Made by a program: the position numbers and the translations under genes. From CALEMW01 sp035447065 (lineage in GTDB: Bacteria; Krumholzibacteriota; Krumholzibacteriia; LZORAL124-64-63), in NCBI GenBank assembly GCA_035447065.1, contig DAOTGJ010000001.1:1-64000 (forward strand): 64,000 bases of DNA, in the 5' to 3' direction. The notes beneath the pieces were generated by a model. The model searched no databases, was not told the DNA's origin, and saw nothing but the letters and a program-made list of their open reading frames with translations. Below are positions 33,142-41,848 of this stretch, piece after piece (positions within the stretch are counted from its first letter, which is position 1; each line of letters opens with the position of its first letter).

Positions 33142-33810
33142 ATGAACCGATCCTTCCTGCGCCCCTGCCTGCTGCTGCTCGCCCTCTGGTCCGCCGTCGT
33201 CCTGACCGGTTGCGGCGGGTCCAAGGCCGACGCCCCCGGCGCCCTGGCCATGACCCCCGCGGAGCAGGAGGCCTGGGAGATCCGCCTGGTGGAGCATCGG
33301 ATCGACAAGAACGAGGCCTACATGAACCCCGCGGACACACCCCTCCAGGAGGCGGATCTGCCCTCGTTCGTGGGCCTGAACTACTACTGGCCGGCGCCGG
33401 AGCTGCGCTTCCGCGTGCCCCTGGCCACCACGGACGCCGGCGGCATGCTCCAGCTGGAGAAGCGCAAGGGCCAGCAGGTGGACTACGTGCGCAAGGGCAC
33501 GGTGAGCTTCACGCACGCGGCGAAGGTGCACACCCTGAGCGTGTTCGGCCCCGCGGACACCAGCCAGTACGGCGACTACCTCTGGCTCCCCTTCTACGAT
33601 GCCACCTCCGGCAAGGAGACCTACGGCGGCGGCCGCTACCTGGACCTGGAGCTGGCCGACGACGGCACGGTGGAGCTGGACTTCAACTTCGCCTACAACC
33701 CCCTCTGCGACTACAACCCCGAGCAGTTCAACTGCACCCTGCCGCCCGCGGAGAACACCCTGGACTTCCCCGTGACCGCCGGCGAGAAGCTGTTCCGGCT
33801 GGAGGAGTAG
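33142..33810 (+). CDS. DUF1684 family lipoprotein
   Basis: 222 residues with a lipoprotein signal (MNRSFLRPCLLLLALWSAVVLTGC, lipobox L-T-G-C). Family marks are an E-x-W-E-x-R helix after the anchor (EQEAWEIRLVEHRIDKNEAYMNP), FVGLNYYWPAPELRFRVPL, LWLPFYDATSGKETYGGGRYLDLE, and the Cys-containing end DFNFAYNPLCDYNPEQFNCTLPPAENTLDFPVTAGEKLF. The function of DUF1684 is not established to my knowledge. The protein would sit on the inner or outer membrane facing the periplasm. It is followed 6 bases later by a DUF456 gene. Confidence 0.88.
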   Translation: MNRSFLRPCLLLLALWSAVVLTGCGGSKADAPGALAMTPAEQEAWEIRLVEHRIDKNEAYMNPADTPLQEADLPSFVGLNYYWPAPELRFRVPLATTDAGGMLQLEKRKGQQVDYVRKGTVSFTHAAKVHTLSVFGPADTSQYGDYLWLPFYDATSGKETYGGGRYLDLELADDGTVELDFNFAYNPLCDYNPEQFNCTLPPAENTLDFPVTAGEKLFRLEE

Positions 33811-33816
33811 CCCGTC

Positions 33817-34347
33817 GTGATGGAGTTCCTGCAGGGCCTGGGCGCCTGGACCGGCTTCGCCCTCTGGACGGTGCTGCTGCTGGCGGCGTCGCTGCTGACG
33901 TATCTGGGCCTGGGCGGCAACATCGTGATCTGCGCGCTGGCGCTGGTGTGGGGGCTGGCGTCGGGGTTCTCGTCCATCACCTGGCCGTTCCTGGGCCTGC
34001 TCGCCGGCCTGACCATTCTGGGCGAGGTCATCGAGAGCCTGCTGGGCATCGTCTACGTGGCCAAGAAGGGCGCCACGCGCTACGGCGTGACCGGCGTGTT
34101 CCTGGGCGGCCTGATCGGCGCCACGCTGGGCAACGGGATGGTGCCGGTGATCGGCGCGCTGCTGGGCTCCTTCGCCGGCGCGTTCCTGGGCGCGGTGGCG
34201 GGGGAGTACTGGCGCGAAAGGAACGTGGAGCCGAGCCTGCGGATCGGGTGGCACGCGTTCTTCGGCAAGATGCTGGCGATCGTGGTGAAGCACGCGATCG
34301 GGATGGTGATGATCTGGCTGATCTTGCGGAGGACTTGGCCGGAATGA
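33817..34347 (+). CDS. DUF456 family membrane protein
   Basis: 176 residues, nearly all membrane, in four to five helices. Features are the glycine-rich helices GVTGVFLGGLIGATLGNG and IGALLGSFAGAFLGAVAGEY (about 88-130) and the helix LLTYLGLGGNIVICALALVW, typical of DUF456. The function is unknown. GTG 33817 and ATG 33820 are both possible starts; GGAGGAG lies inside the end of the preceding gene, 9 bases from the GTG. It is probably co-transcribed with the DUF1684 gene. Confidence 0.85.
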   Translation: MMEFLQGLGAWTGFALWTVLLLAASLLTYLGLGGNIVICALALVWGLASGFSSITWPFLGLLAGLTILGEVIESLLGIVYVAKKGATRYGVTGVFLGGLIGATLGNGMVPVIGALLGSFAGAFLGAVAGEYWRERNVEPSLRIGWHAFFGKMLAIVVKHAIGMVMIWLILRRTWPE

Positions 34348-34424
34348 GGGGCGCGGATGGTGCGTTTGATCCTGGCTCCGGGTTCCCTCCGTCGGTATGG
34401 ATTCCGGTGATTTGATGGATTCTT

Positions 34425-34455
34425 CCGCCCACGTGAACGCTCTTCACGTGGGCGG
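34425..34455. terminator. Perfect hairpin in the 222-bp gap after DUF456
   Basis: A 13-bp perfect stem (CCGCCCACGTGAA / TTCACGTGGGCGG) with a 5-base loop and no T tract. It is the likely end of the DUF1684/DUF456 unit and also marks the sharp drop in GC that begins here. The rest of 34348-34569 holds no gene that I can see. Confidence 0.6.
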
Positions 34456-34569
34456 TAGCATTCATCAAGTCTAGTCGCGAATTCCACGAGGCTGGACGAC
34501 GTAAGCTCAGATCCCGATACTATGATCAATGATCTCTGTCTCTCATGATGATTCCGACTGGAGATCTCC

Positions 34570-35520
34570 ATGTCCTGGATCTTACGAAGCATCTCATTGA
34601 TGCTACTGCTGCAGAGTGGACTCTGCTGGGCCAGCACGGCGGAGTCGCTGGCCATCGTCGACGGTCAGATCACCGAATACGGGCTGGAGGTCATGGCGGC
34701 TCAGACGGATCTCGCGTTCATCGGGACGCTGGAGGCGGTCGAGTATCAATGCCTCAACCATGAGGGCACCACGCGACCCAGGTCCTCGACCGCCCTGTTG
34801 GACCTCTCCGTCACCGAGTCGATCTACGGACATCCGGAATCCGAAAGGATCCGTGTTCGGGCCTACAAGGTCCCTGACCCAGGATGCATGGAGCCCGCCG
34901 AGTCGACGCACCCGGAGCGATTCGAGATCGGGTCGAGCTACGCCTTACTGTGCATCAGGGATTTTCAGAACGACGGGACGGGTTTCTCGGCTGAGTGGTC
35001 CTGCCGGAATCAAGGCTTGTACGCAGTAGATCCTGATGGAGAGATCCGGATATGCAACGGCGATCTCACATTCGGCGTGGAAGCTCCCATGGCGACCCTC
35101 AGGAAGAACTTTGACCGCCTGGATCCCCAGTCGATGTATGAGACCGCAGATCTCGTCATTTTGGCGACTCGGTTCGAGTTTCCGGAAGAAGAATACCGTC
35201 GCCCTTGCATGATTGCGGGGCCATCAAATCAACAGTTCGTATGCACGGTCGAGCAAGTACTCAAAGGTGAGCTGCCGTCCGAGCAGATGACAGTCGGCGT
35301 TCATAGATCTACGTCGCCGATCCTGAGCCAATATGTGACGCCCGTTATCGATCAAACGGACCGCGCTCTTCTCTTTCTTGTTAAGGATGGAGCTCGTTTC
35401 GATCTGCTCTGGAATTACCGGGGCTATTGCCCCGTGAACGGGCTTCGGGTGACCAATAGTACAAGGGTCGATCTTGGGTATGAATTGGAGAGCAGCGGTC
35501 TGATGCAGAGAGTTCCGTAG
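34570..35520 (+). CDS. Orphan exported protein in lower-GC DNA
   Basis: 316 residues with a signal peptide (MSWILRSISLMLLLQSGLCWA). The mature part appears to hold two similar halves: residues ~45-130 (TDLAFIGTLEAVEYQC ... LDLSVTESIYGHPESERIRV) and ~185-275 (ADLVILATRFEFPEEEYRRPC ... FVCTVEQVLKGELPSEQMTV). Each reads 'D-L-x-x-x-G/A-T ... V-x-x-V-[LY]-x-G', a TIMP/netrin-like pattern of exported OB-fold proteins. Six or more cysteines are present. Third codon positions are far richer in A and T than the neighbours, so the gene looks recently acquired. The family is not recognised with certainty. Confidence 0.72.
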   Translation: MSWILRSISLMLLLQSGLCWASTAESLAIVDGQITEYGLEVMAAQTDLAFIGTLEAVEYQCLNHEGTTRPRSSTALLDLSVTESIYGHPESERIRVRAYKVPDPGCMEPAESTHPERFEIGSSYALLCIRDFQNDGTGFSAEWSCRNQGLYAVDPDGEIRICNGDLTFGVEAPMATLRKNFDRLDPQSMYETADLVILATRFEFPEEEYRRPCMIAGPSNQQFVCTVEQVLKGELPSEQMTVGVHRSTSPILSQYVTPVIDQTDRALLFLVKDGARFDLLWNYRGYCPVNGLRVTNSTRVDLGYELESSGLMQRVP

Positions 35521-37035
35521 TCAAGGACGGAGCGAAGCCAGCAGCTTCGCCAACCCGACGATCCTCCCCTCGACGCTCGCCTCCTCCAACGCCCCCAGAT
35601 ACTCCCCCCTCTGCTCCACCGGCACCACCAGCCAAGGATACCCGCCGGCCGCCGCCATCACGTTCATCAGGAACCTTCCGACGCGACCGTTGCCGTCCAT
35701 GTACGGATGGATGTTGACGAAGAAGAAGTGCCCCAGCACCACGCGGACGGCCGGATGCTCCTCGCCCTGCAGCAGTTCGAAGAACGCCGGCATCAGCTCG
35801 CGCACGGCGTGGGGGGACGGCGGCACGTGCCGTGAGAGCCGGATGAACACCGGACCGTTGCGGTAGCCGGCGAGCTCGGCCGCGCCCAGGATCCCTGCCT
35901 GCACCGACGGCGCGAACAGCTCCCGATACCAATCGCCGTGATCGTCCGCGGCCGCGGCCCCGGCATTCTCGCCCGCCAGGACCCGCGCCACGCTCCGCTT
36001 CACGTTCTGGAAGGCCAGCCAGTAGCCTTTGGCCGCCATGGCGTCGCGGAGACGGCAGTCGGCTTCACGGGCGTCCGGGTTCCATTCGTTGCGTCGCACG
36101 CGCTCGATGAGTTCGCGGCTGACCTGGTAGCCCTCGATGGAGAGGGAGTGGTAGGCATCGGAGACGTACGCCTCCTCCACGGCGAGGAGGTAGGCCTCGG
36201 GGTCCGGGCGTGATGGCGGGGGAGCGGGGAAGTTGTCGATCACGTCCCGGCGCATCGCGTTCCAGAGAAGCCGGAGCCGCTGAACCTGGGGCGATGCGTT
36301 CGCTTCCTGGAGCATCACCTCCGGCGGAGATGTGAAGGGATCGCTGACCCGGACGTCGTGCCCGGCCGCCCGCATGGCCTTGGCGATGTCGTCCGCGGTC
36401 TCCTCCCGCCCGATCGCCCGGAAGGCCCCGATCAGCCTTCCCGCCACGGTGGTCTGCCCCCGTTCCAGCAGCGGGGGGAGCAGCTCCGAGGCGTGGGTGA
36501 TACGGGCGAGAGCGGTCTGCGACTCGAGGGGATGGTTCGCGTAGAAGTCCGGGGGCAGGGTGGTCAAGGCTGCCGGGATCGACATCAGCCGCATCCCTTC
36601 GTCCTGCACCATGTCCTGAGTCGCGGGGATCGCCGCGCGCAGAGACAGCAGCGACGTGTCGAACGGTAGCGCGAGAACACTGTTGTCGCCGCGGGGGCTG
36701 CGGACCAGGAGCTGCCTGGGGATGGTACGATCTCCGGCGTGCCACTGGAGCGACTGCTCCGGCGCGAGGCACCAGTCTTTCCCGAAACGCAGCGTGAGGT
36801 ACTGGGCGCAGAAGTCCCAGAAGGCCACGTACCAGGACGTGGACTCGCCGTTGATCTGATCAGGCCGTGTGCGGTAGTACCAACCCTTGACCACGTCCTG
36901 TAGGAAGCCGGCAGCGGTCAGGCGCTCCCGGTGTGTGCGACCCAGATCCCGGGCGCGGAGCACCGTGCGGCCGTCCCTGCAGGCTTCAGCGAGGGCTTCC
37001 AGGGACGTTGCCAGCTTTTCCGCCGGGGTGGCCAT
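35521..37035 (-). CDS. Fic family AMP-transferase with AbiEi-like N-terminal domain
   Basis: 504 residues. The Fic core motif HPYMDGNGRVGRF (about 440-452) is intact with catalytic His, both glycines and the phosphate-binding Arg. The inhibitory helix motif S-x-x-x-E-G occurs upstream in HSLSIEGYQVSR (about 296-301), marking a class II self-inhibited Fic enzyme. The N terminus (LRARDLGRTHRERLTAAGFLQDVVKGWYYRT) resembles the winged-helix region of AbiEi-type antitoxins, so the protein could bind its own promoter. Fic enzymes attach AMP (or another nucleotide) to target hydroxyls; the target is unknown. The promoter region is AT-rich and carries tandem repeats. The stop adjoins that of the convergent orphan gene. 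Confidence 0.9.
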   Translation of the reverse strand: MATPAEKLATSLEALAEACRDGRTVLRARDLGRTHRERLTAAGFLQDVVKGWYYRTRPDQINGESTSWYVAFWDFCAQYLTLRFGKDWCLAPEQSLQWHAGDRTIPRQLLVRSPRGDNSVLALPFDTSLLSLRAAIPATQDMVQDEGMRLMSIPAALTTLPPDFYANHPLESQTALARITHASELLPPLLERGQTTVAGRLIGAFRAIGREETADDIAKAMRAAGHDVRVSDPFTSPPEVMLQEANASPQVQRLRLLWNAMRRDVIDNFPAPPPSRPDPEAYLLAVEEAYVSDAYHSLSIEGYQVSRELIERVRRNEWNPDAREADCRLRDAMAAKGYWLAFQNVKRSVARVLAGENAGAAAADDHGDWYRELFAPSVQAGILGAAELAGYRNGPVFIRLSRHVPPSPHAVRELMPAFFELLQGEEHPAVRVVLGHFFFVNIHPYMDGNGRVGRFLMNVMAAAGGYPWLVVPVEQRGEYLGALEEASVEGRIVGLAKLLASLRP

Positions 37036-37056
37036 GACGGCCCTACTTTGTCGAAG

Positions 37057-37104
37057 TATTAGAAAATGGCGATGTAGATATATTAGGATATTGCGATGTG
37101 GACA
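37057..37104. repeat. Two 24-bp tandem repeats, candidate operator of the fic gene
   Basis: Units 37057-37080 and 37081-37104 share TATTAG....... GCGATGT.GA.A (about 18 of 24 positions). They start 21 bases upstream of the fic start codon, in a strongly AT-rich patch (37050-37140) that is unlike the rest of the window. Placement next to a gene with a possible DNA-binding domain suggests an operator. Confidence 0.6.
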
Positions 37105-37143
37105 TGCTAGTATAAAATGCTAACAAATTCATGTATATAGTGG

Positions 37144-38280
37144 TTATTGGCCTGATATGCGATCCCGCGCCTGCGCCAACAACCCCGAACTCTCCCGCAG
37201 CATCACCTCCGCCAACGGCCCGAACCACTCCCGCACCTCCCGGAACCGCTCCAGGAATGCTTCCCGATCCCCGCCCTCGTACATCGCCACCGCCTCGGAG
37301 AACCGCTCCCGATACCCCCGCGCCAGCGCCACGCCCTCCTCGGACCCGAAGATGATGTCCGCGTACAGCTCCGGATCCTGCGCGAACAGCCGCCCCACCA
37401 TGGCCAGCTCCAGCCGGTAGATGGGGGAGCTCAGGGCCAACACGCGCTCCAGGTCCACATCGGCGGCCATGAGGTGGGTGCCGTACACGAAGGTGGCGAA
37501 GTGGCGCAGGGCCTGGATGGTGCCCATGTGGCGGTCGTGCTCGGCGGCGTCCACCTCCACCACGGCGGCGCCCCAGGTGCGCCACTGCTGCAGGACCCAG
37601 GCGCAGGCGTCGGCGTGGCGGCCGGGGGAGTGCACCACCACCTGCTTGGCGAAGGTCGGCACGTCGGGGCCGAACATGGGGTGCAGGCCCAGCACGGGGC
37701 CGGGGTGGGCGTCGAGCATGGCCCGGACCGGGGCGGCCTTGCGGCTGGTGATGTCGGCCAGGACGGCGTCGGCGGGCAGACGGCCGGCGCAGGCGCGGAT
37801 CACGTCCACGGTGGCGTGGATGGGCACGCCGATGATCACCAGGCCGGCGCCGGAGAACACCTGGTCCGCGGCATCCCAGCCGTCGGCCTCCAGCACGCGC
37901 ACCTCGTAGCCCGACGCGGTGAACGCGCGGTGCAGCAGGCGGCCCATCTGACCGCGGCCGCCCACCAGCACCACCGGGCGCGGGTCCTCCACGGCGCAAC
38001 GGAAGCCGCGGGCGCCCTCGGCCCGGTACGACTCGCGCATGATGCGGCGCAGGAGGTCCTCGATCAGGTCCGGCGCCACGCCGCGCTGCTCGGCCTCGGC
38101 GCGGCGGTCGCGCAGCATGGCCTCCTCGCGCTCGGGCACGTACACGGGCAGGCCCAGGTCGATCTTGCGGTCGCCCACGGCGGCCACCAGGTCGCGGCGG
38201 CGGGCCAGGAGGTCCAGGAGCTCGCGGTCGGCGGCGTCGATCTGGGCGCGGAGGGCGTCGAGCTTGGGGTCACGGTTCAT
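37144..38280 (-). CDS. tyrA: Bifunctional chorismate mutase / prephenate dehydrogenase (T-protein)
   Basis: 378 residues. Residues 1-90 are an AroQ chorismate mutase (LDALRAQIDAADRELLDLLARRRDLVAAVGDRKIDLGLPVYVPERE) and the rest is prephenate dehydrogenase with NAD-binding VVLVGGRGQMGRLLHRAF (about 103-120), VLGLHPMFGPD, KQVVV, AAEHDRHMGTIQALRHFATF and SSPIYRLELAMVGRLFAQDPELYADII. The order and wording are very close to enterobacterial TyrA, so the gene may have been acquired from a gammaproteobacterium-like source. It converts chorismate to prephenate and then to 4-hydroxyphenylpyruvate in tyrosine synthesis. ATG 38280 overlaps the stop of the asparaginase gene (ATGA). Confidence 0.95.
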   Translation of the reverse strand: MNRDPKLDALRAQIDAADRELLDLLARRRDLVAAVGDRKIDLGLPVYVPEREEAMLRDRRAEAEQRGVAPDLIEDLLRRIMRESYRAEGARGFRCAVEDPRPVVLVGGRGQMGRLLHRAFTASGYEVRVLEADGWDAADQVFSGAGLVIIGVPIHATVDVIRACAGRLPADAVLADITSRKAAPVRAMLDAHPGPVLGLHPMFGPDVPTFAKQVVVHSPGRHADACAWVLQQWRTWGAAVVEVDAAEHDRHMGTIQALRHFATFVYGTHLMAADVDLERVLALSSPIYRLELAMVGRLFAQDPELYADIIFGSEEGVALARGYRERFSEAVAMYEGGDREAFLERFREVREWFGPLAEVMLRESSGLLAQARDRISGQ

Positions 38281-39293
38281 TCCGAGCCTCCCGCCACCCC
38301 GTACGCCATGTCCGTATTCGCCCCCACGCCCCACCCGTCGCGCCCCACGGCGATCACGCCCACCGTCCACGCCGGATCGAAATCCGCGATCCCCGCCCGG
38401 ATGGCCTCCTGCGCCGACAGCCCGCCCTCCATCAGCCGGTACACCTCGCGCGCCAGCCCCTGGCGGATGATCTTCTCGCCGTGGCCCGTGCAGGCCACCG
38501 CGCCCGCGGGGCCGGCGAAGCAGCCGCAGCCGTAGATGGGCACGTCGCCCACGCGGCCGTCCAGGGTGATGGACGTGCCGCCCGTCGAAAGCGTGGCCGC
38601 GAACGTCCCGTCGGCGTGGCGCACCACCGTGCCCACGGTGTCGCCCTGCACGGGGTCGTCCACCAGGGTGTCCTCGGGAGTTGGCACCGGGTTGGGGAAG
38701 TTCCAGGCTGCGCGCCAGTCGAACGCGTCGTAGCCGCCGCCGGCCTCGCCGCGCAGCAGGCGCGCCACGCGGCGTCGCCACTTGGCCCGGGCCTCCGGGC
38801 AGATGGGCACCTCGTCGGCAAAGCCCATGCGGTGCGCGAAACGCGTGGCCCCGTCGCCCACCAGCATGCGGTGGGGCGTGGCCTGCACGGCCTGGGCCAC
38901 GCGGATGGGGTTGCGCACGCGCTCCAGGGCGGCCACCGCGGCGAAGTCGCCGTCGCTGGTCATGAGCGCCGCGTCCATCTGGATGGTGCGGCCGTCCAGG
39001 CGGATGTTGGCGCCGGTGCCCGCGTTGAAGATGGGGATGTCCTCCAGGTGCTGCGTGCCGGCCACCGCCGCGTCCAGGGCCGTGCCGCCGTGGGCCAGGC
39101 GGTGGAGGGCGGCCTGGGCTGCGGCCTGGGTGTGCGGGGACCAGCTCGAAGGGGAGCCGGCGCCGCCGTGGGTGACGGCCAAGGCTCCGACCGCGGCGCC
39201 GCCGTGGTAGGTGACGGGCACGGGACCCAGGTCGCGCACCTGCTGGCAGCCGACGAGCAGGAGCAGGGCGATCGGCAGGGCGAAACGGCGCAT
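38277..39293 (-). CDS. Ntn-hydrolase asparaginase / isoaspartyl peptidase (T2 family), lipoprotein form
   Basis: 338 residues. ATG 39293 is chosen: GGAGG lies 7 bases upstream and the product starts with a lipoprotein signal (MRRFALPIALLLLVGC). Family marks are VTHGGAGSPSSW near the N terminus, GTALDAAVAGTQHLEDIPIFNAGTGANIRLDGRTIQMDAALM, and the autoprocessing site GDTVGTVVRHADG (about residue 213), where Thr becomes the N-terminal nucleophile of the beta subunit. GGTSITLDGRVGDVPIYGCGCFA completes the site. The enzyme would hydrolyse isoaspartyl dipeptides or glycosylasparagine in the periplasm. It heads a two-gene unit with tyrA. Confidence 0.9.
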   Translation of the reverse strand: MRRFALPIALLLLVGCQQVRDLGPVPVTYHGGAAVGALAVTHGGAGSPSSWSPHTQAAAQAALHRLAHGGTALDAAVAGTQHLEDIPIFNAGTGANIRLDGRTIQMDAALMTSDGDFAAVAALERVRNPIRVAQAVQATPHRMLVGDGATRFAHRMGFADEVPICPEARAKWRRRVARLLRGEAGGGYDAFDWRAAWNFPNPVPTPEDTLVDDPVQGDTVGTVVRHADGTFAATLSTGGTSITLDGRVGDVPIYGCGCFAGPAGAVACTGHGEKIIRQGLAREVYRLMEGGLSAQEAIRAGIADFDPAWTVGVIAVGRDGWGVGANTDMAYGVAGGSE

Positions 39294-39361
39294 TCCAGGA
39301 CCTCCGGGCTGGGGTGGCCGCACCTTACGCCCCGCCCCGGCCCAGGGTCAACCGGAGCAGG

Positions 39362-39391
39362 TTGCCAAACGGCACGGCGGCTTGCTATGAT
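39362..39391 (+). promoter_or_regulatory. Promoter of the propeller/HATPase fusion gene
   Basis: TTGCCA (39362-39367) and TATGAT (39386-39391) with 18-base spacing and TGC before the -10. Transcription would start near 39398, just before a possible leaderless GTG at 39400 and 44 bases before ATG 39442. Confidence 0.6.
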
Positions 39392-39441
39392 CGTGCCTCG
39401 TGGCTCGCCCGAGGCACCATCGCAAAGCGTATCGATCGTTG

Positions 39442-41805
39442 ATGCACATCCTCGCCTTCCTCCTCTGCGGGACGCTCCTGGCGTCCGGCACCGCGGCCGC
39501 CGTGACGGATCTGGACGATCCGCCCTCCGCGCTGCCCTACTCCCTGACGCCCGGCATCGTCCCGGTGCCCGCCCTGACCAACTGGGGCAACTCCCGCGGC
39601 GCCCGCCTGGTGGACCTGGGGGAGGACGGCGGCCCCACGTGGGCCAAGGTCCAGGAGACCTACGTCCAGTTCGAGCACCTGCGCGGCGGCGAGGTGGTGC
39701 CCGGACCCCAGTTCAACTTCCCCGGCCGCTTCCACAAGCCCGCCCCCTGCGGTTGGGTGGACGGCGCCTGGGACCTGGACGGCGACGGCGCCCTGGAGCT
39801 GGTGGTGGGCTCCCGCTCCGTGGACAGCGCCGAGATCCGCGTCTGGATCCTGGACGCGCGCACCCTGACGGAGCGCGTGAGCTTCCCCGTGCCGATGGGA
39901 GAGGACCGCGACGGCGACGGCCTCTGGGACGGCTACGTGGCGGCTGTGGGCCCCCTGCCGGTCCCCGTTGACAGCGACACCGTGCCCGCGCTGCTCTTGG
40001 CCCGCAACGTGCGCTACGACGAGTTCGGCCGCGGTCTGCAGGCCGTGGACGCGCGCACCGGCGCCGAGCTCTGGCGCGCCGACGAGGCCAACAGCATCCT
40101 TCCGTCCAGCGTGTCCCTGATCGACGGCGACGACGGCCCCTCCATCCTCCTCTGCGGCGACGCCCACGAGAACCTGGACGCCGACCAGGGCGAACACGTG
40201 AACGGCCTGCGCGACGACGTCCCCCGCCTCATCAGCTACGCCGCCGACGGCGCCCTGCGCTGGCGCCACGACCTGCCCTACGGCCAGGCGCGGGTGGCGT
40301 CCCGCCTGGGCGACCTGGACGGCGACGGCGCCCCGGAGCTGGTCCTGGGCGGCACCCTGCGCGGGCGGACCCAGTCGCTGCTGGTGGTGGAGCCCCACGA
40401 CGGCCGCCTGCTGGCCGGCACGGAGATCCCCAACGGCCTGTCCGGCCTGGAGCTGGGCCCCGTGCGCCCGGACGGCGGCCGCGACGTCTACCTGAGCCAT
40501 GTTGGCGGCGAGCTCCGTCGCCTCGCGTTTCGTGACGCACGCCTGACCACGGAGACCGTCGCCGTCAGCCGCAGCCGCTGCGACCTCCTGCTCTGCGCCG
40601 ACCTCCTGCCGCCCCCCGGTCACGAGCTGGCCCTGCTGCTCCCGGGCCTGCGGCTGCTGATCACGAGCCTGGACGGCACGCCCCTGCTCACCCAGGCCGA
40701 CGTGGGCTCCTACCCCGCCTTCATGACCCCCCTGCCCATGGGCGCGGGCCGCCGCGAGGTGGCGATTCCCCGCTATCCCGAGCCCGGCGCCTCCTACCTG
40801 GTCATCGACGGCCCGCGCCCGGCGGGCGTGCCGCCGCTGCTGCCGATCCTGGCCGTGGCGGGCCTGCTGGCCGCCGCAGCCGTGATCCTCCGCCGCCGAC
40901 CCGGGGCGCACGCGGAGGCCCCGCCCGCCGCGCCCCCGCCCATGCCGCAGGCCATGGGGCGCGTGCTGCTGCTGGAGGCCCTGCGGCGCGAGGGGCACAA
41001 CCGCAGCGGGGTGATGGAGAGCGTCGCCAAGCTGCGCGAGCGTCTCTCCATGCTCAACGCCCGCACCGGCGAGCGGGCCAGGCCCCACGTGGGATATCTG
41101 CGGACCCGGGGGCTGGACCGCCTGGACACGATCCTGGAGGCGGCCGACGCGGCCGGAGTCGCCGAGCACCGGGTGGCCTGGGCGCGCGGCGTCGTCCAGG
41201 AGCTGCGCGAGGCCCTGGACCGCAGCGCCGACGTGCAGGCCTATCAGGGCGACCGCGAGGCCGCGGAACGCCTGGTCAAGGTGCTCGACGACCTGCTGCT
41301 CGCCATGGAGCGCATCCGCGACGACGCTCTGAGCCTCCACCCCACGGACCTGGCGGCGGTGGCGGCCCGGGTGGCCGACCCGTTCGGCGAGCGCATGCGC
41401 TCCGCCGGCGTCACCGCCGTCTGCGACGGACCGCGTCCCTGCGCCGTGACCTGCGACGAGGCCGTGCTGGAGCACGCCCTGGACAACCTGGTGGTCAACG
41501 CCCTGCGGGCCCTGCGCGGCCGCACCGACCGGCGCCTGGCCGTGCGCTGGCGTCGGAACGGCGGCGCCGTGGAGCTGGAGGTCAGCGACAACGGCCCCGG
41601 CGTGCCCGACGCCCTGGTCGAGACCCTCTTCCAGCCCAAGACCGACCGCGCCGACGGCGGCGGCACCGGCCTGCCCGACTCGGCCCGGGCCTTGACGCGC
41701 TACGACGGCCGGCTGGAGCTGACGGCCACGGCCCCGGAACGGGGCGCCACGTTCCGCATCGTCCTGCCGCAGGCCAAGCCCGCCGCCGCCGCCGCCGAGG
41801 CCTGA
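39442..41805 (+). CDS. Periplasmic VCBS/FG-GAP propeller fused through one helix to a histidine-kinase-type ATPase
   Basis: 787 residues from ATG 39442; GTG 39400 would add 14 basic residues before the signal (MHILAFLLCGTLLASGTAAA). Residues ~25-455 are a periplasmic propeller with calcium-type loops DLDGDGALELVVG (~111), DRDGDGLWDGYV (~154) and DLDGDGAPELVLGG (~291). One membrane helix (LLPILAVAGLLAAAAVILRRR, ~463-485) leads to a cytoplasmic helical segment and a GHKL ATPase: N box EHALDNLVVNALRAL, G1 box DNGPGVP, and GGGTGLP. The helical part has no canonical H box (H-E-x-x-x-P), so self-phosphorylation is uncertain; a kinase with an unusual His or a non-His-kinase GHKL sensor are both possible. 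No response regulator lies nearby. Confidence 0.82.
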   Translation: MHILAFLLCGTLLASGTAAAVTDLDDPPSALPYSLTPGIVPVPALTNWGNSRGARLVDLGEDGGPTWAKVQETYVQFEHLRGGEVVPGPQFNFPGRFHKPAPCGWVDGAWDLDGDGALELVVGSRSVDSAEIRVWILDARTLTERVSFPVPMGEDRDGDGLWDGYVAAVGPLPVPVDSDTVPALLLARNVRYDEFGRGLQAVDARTGAELWRADEANSILPSSVSLIDGDDGPSILLCGDAHENLDADQGEHVNGLRDDVPRLISYAADGALRWRHDLPYGQARVASRLGDLDGDGAPELVLGGTLRGRTQSLLVVEPHDGRLLAGTEIPNGLSGLELGPVRPDGGRDVYLSHVGGELRRLAFRDARLTTETVAVSRSRCDLLLCADLLPPPGHELALLLPGLRLLITSLDGTPLLTQADVGSYPAFMTPLPMGAGRREVAIPRYPEPGASYLVIDGPRPAGVPPLLPILAVAGLLAAAAVILRRRPGAHAEAPPAAPPPMPQAMGRVLLLEALRREGHNRSGVMESVAKLRERLSMLNARTGERARPHVGYLRTRGLDRLDTILEAADAAGVAEHRVAWARGVVQELREALDRSADVQAYQGDREAAERLVKVLDDLLLAMERIRDDALSLHPTDLAAVAARVADPFGERMRSAGVTAVCDGPRPCAVTCDEAVLEHALDNLVVNALRALRGRTDRRLAVRWRRNGGAVELEVSDNGPGVPDALVETLFQPKTDRADGGGTGLPDSARALTRYDGRLELTATAPERGATFRIVLPQAKPAAAAAEA

Positions 41806-41848
41806 AATCCCCTGGCGCCCACCGCCCGCCGGTCCCATCATCGGGCTC

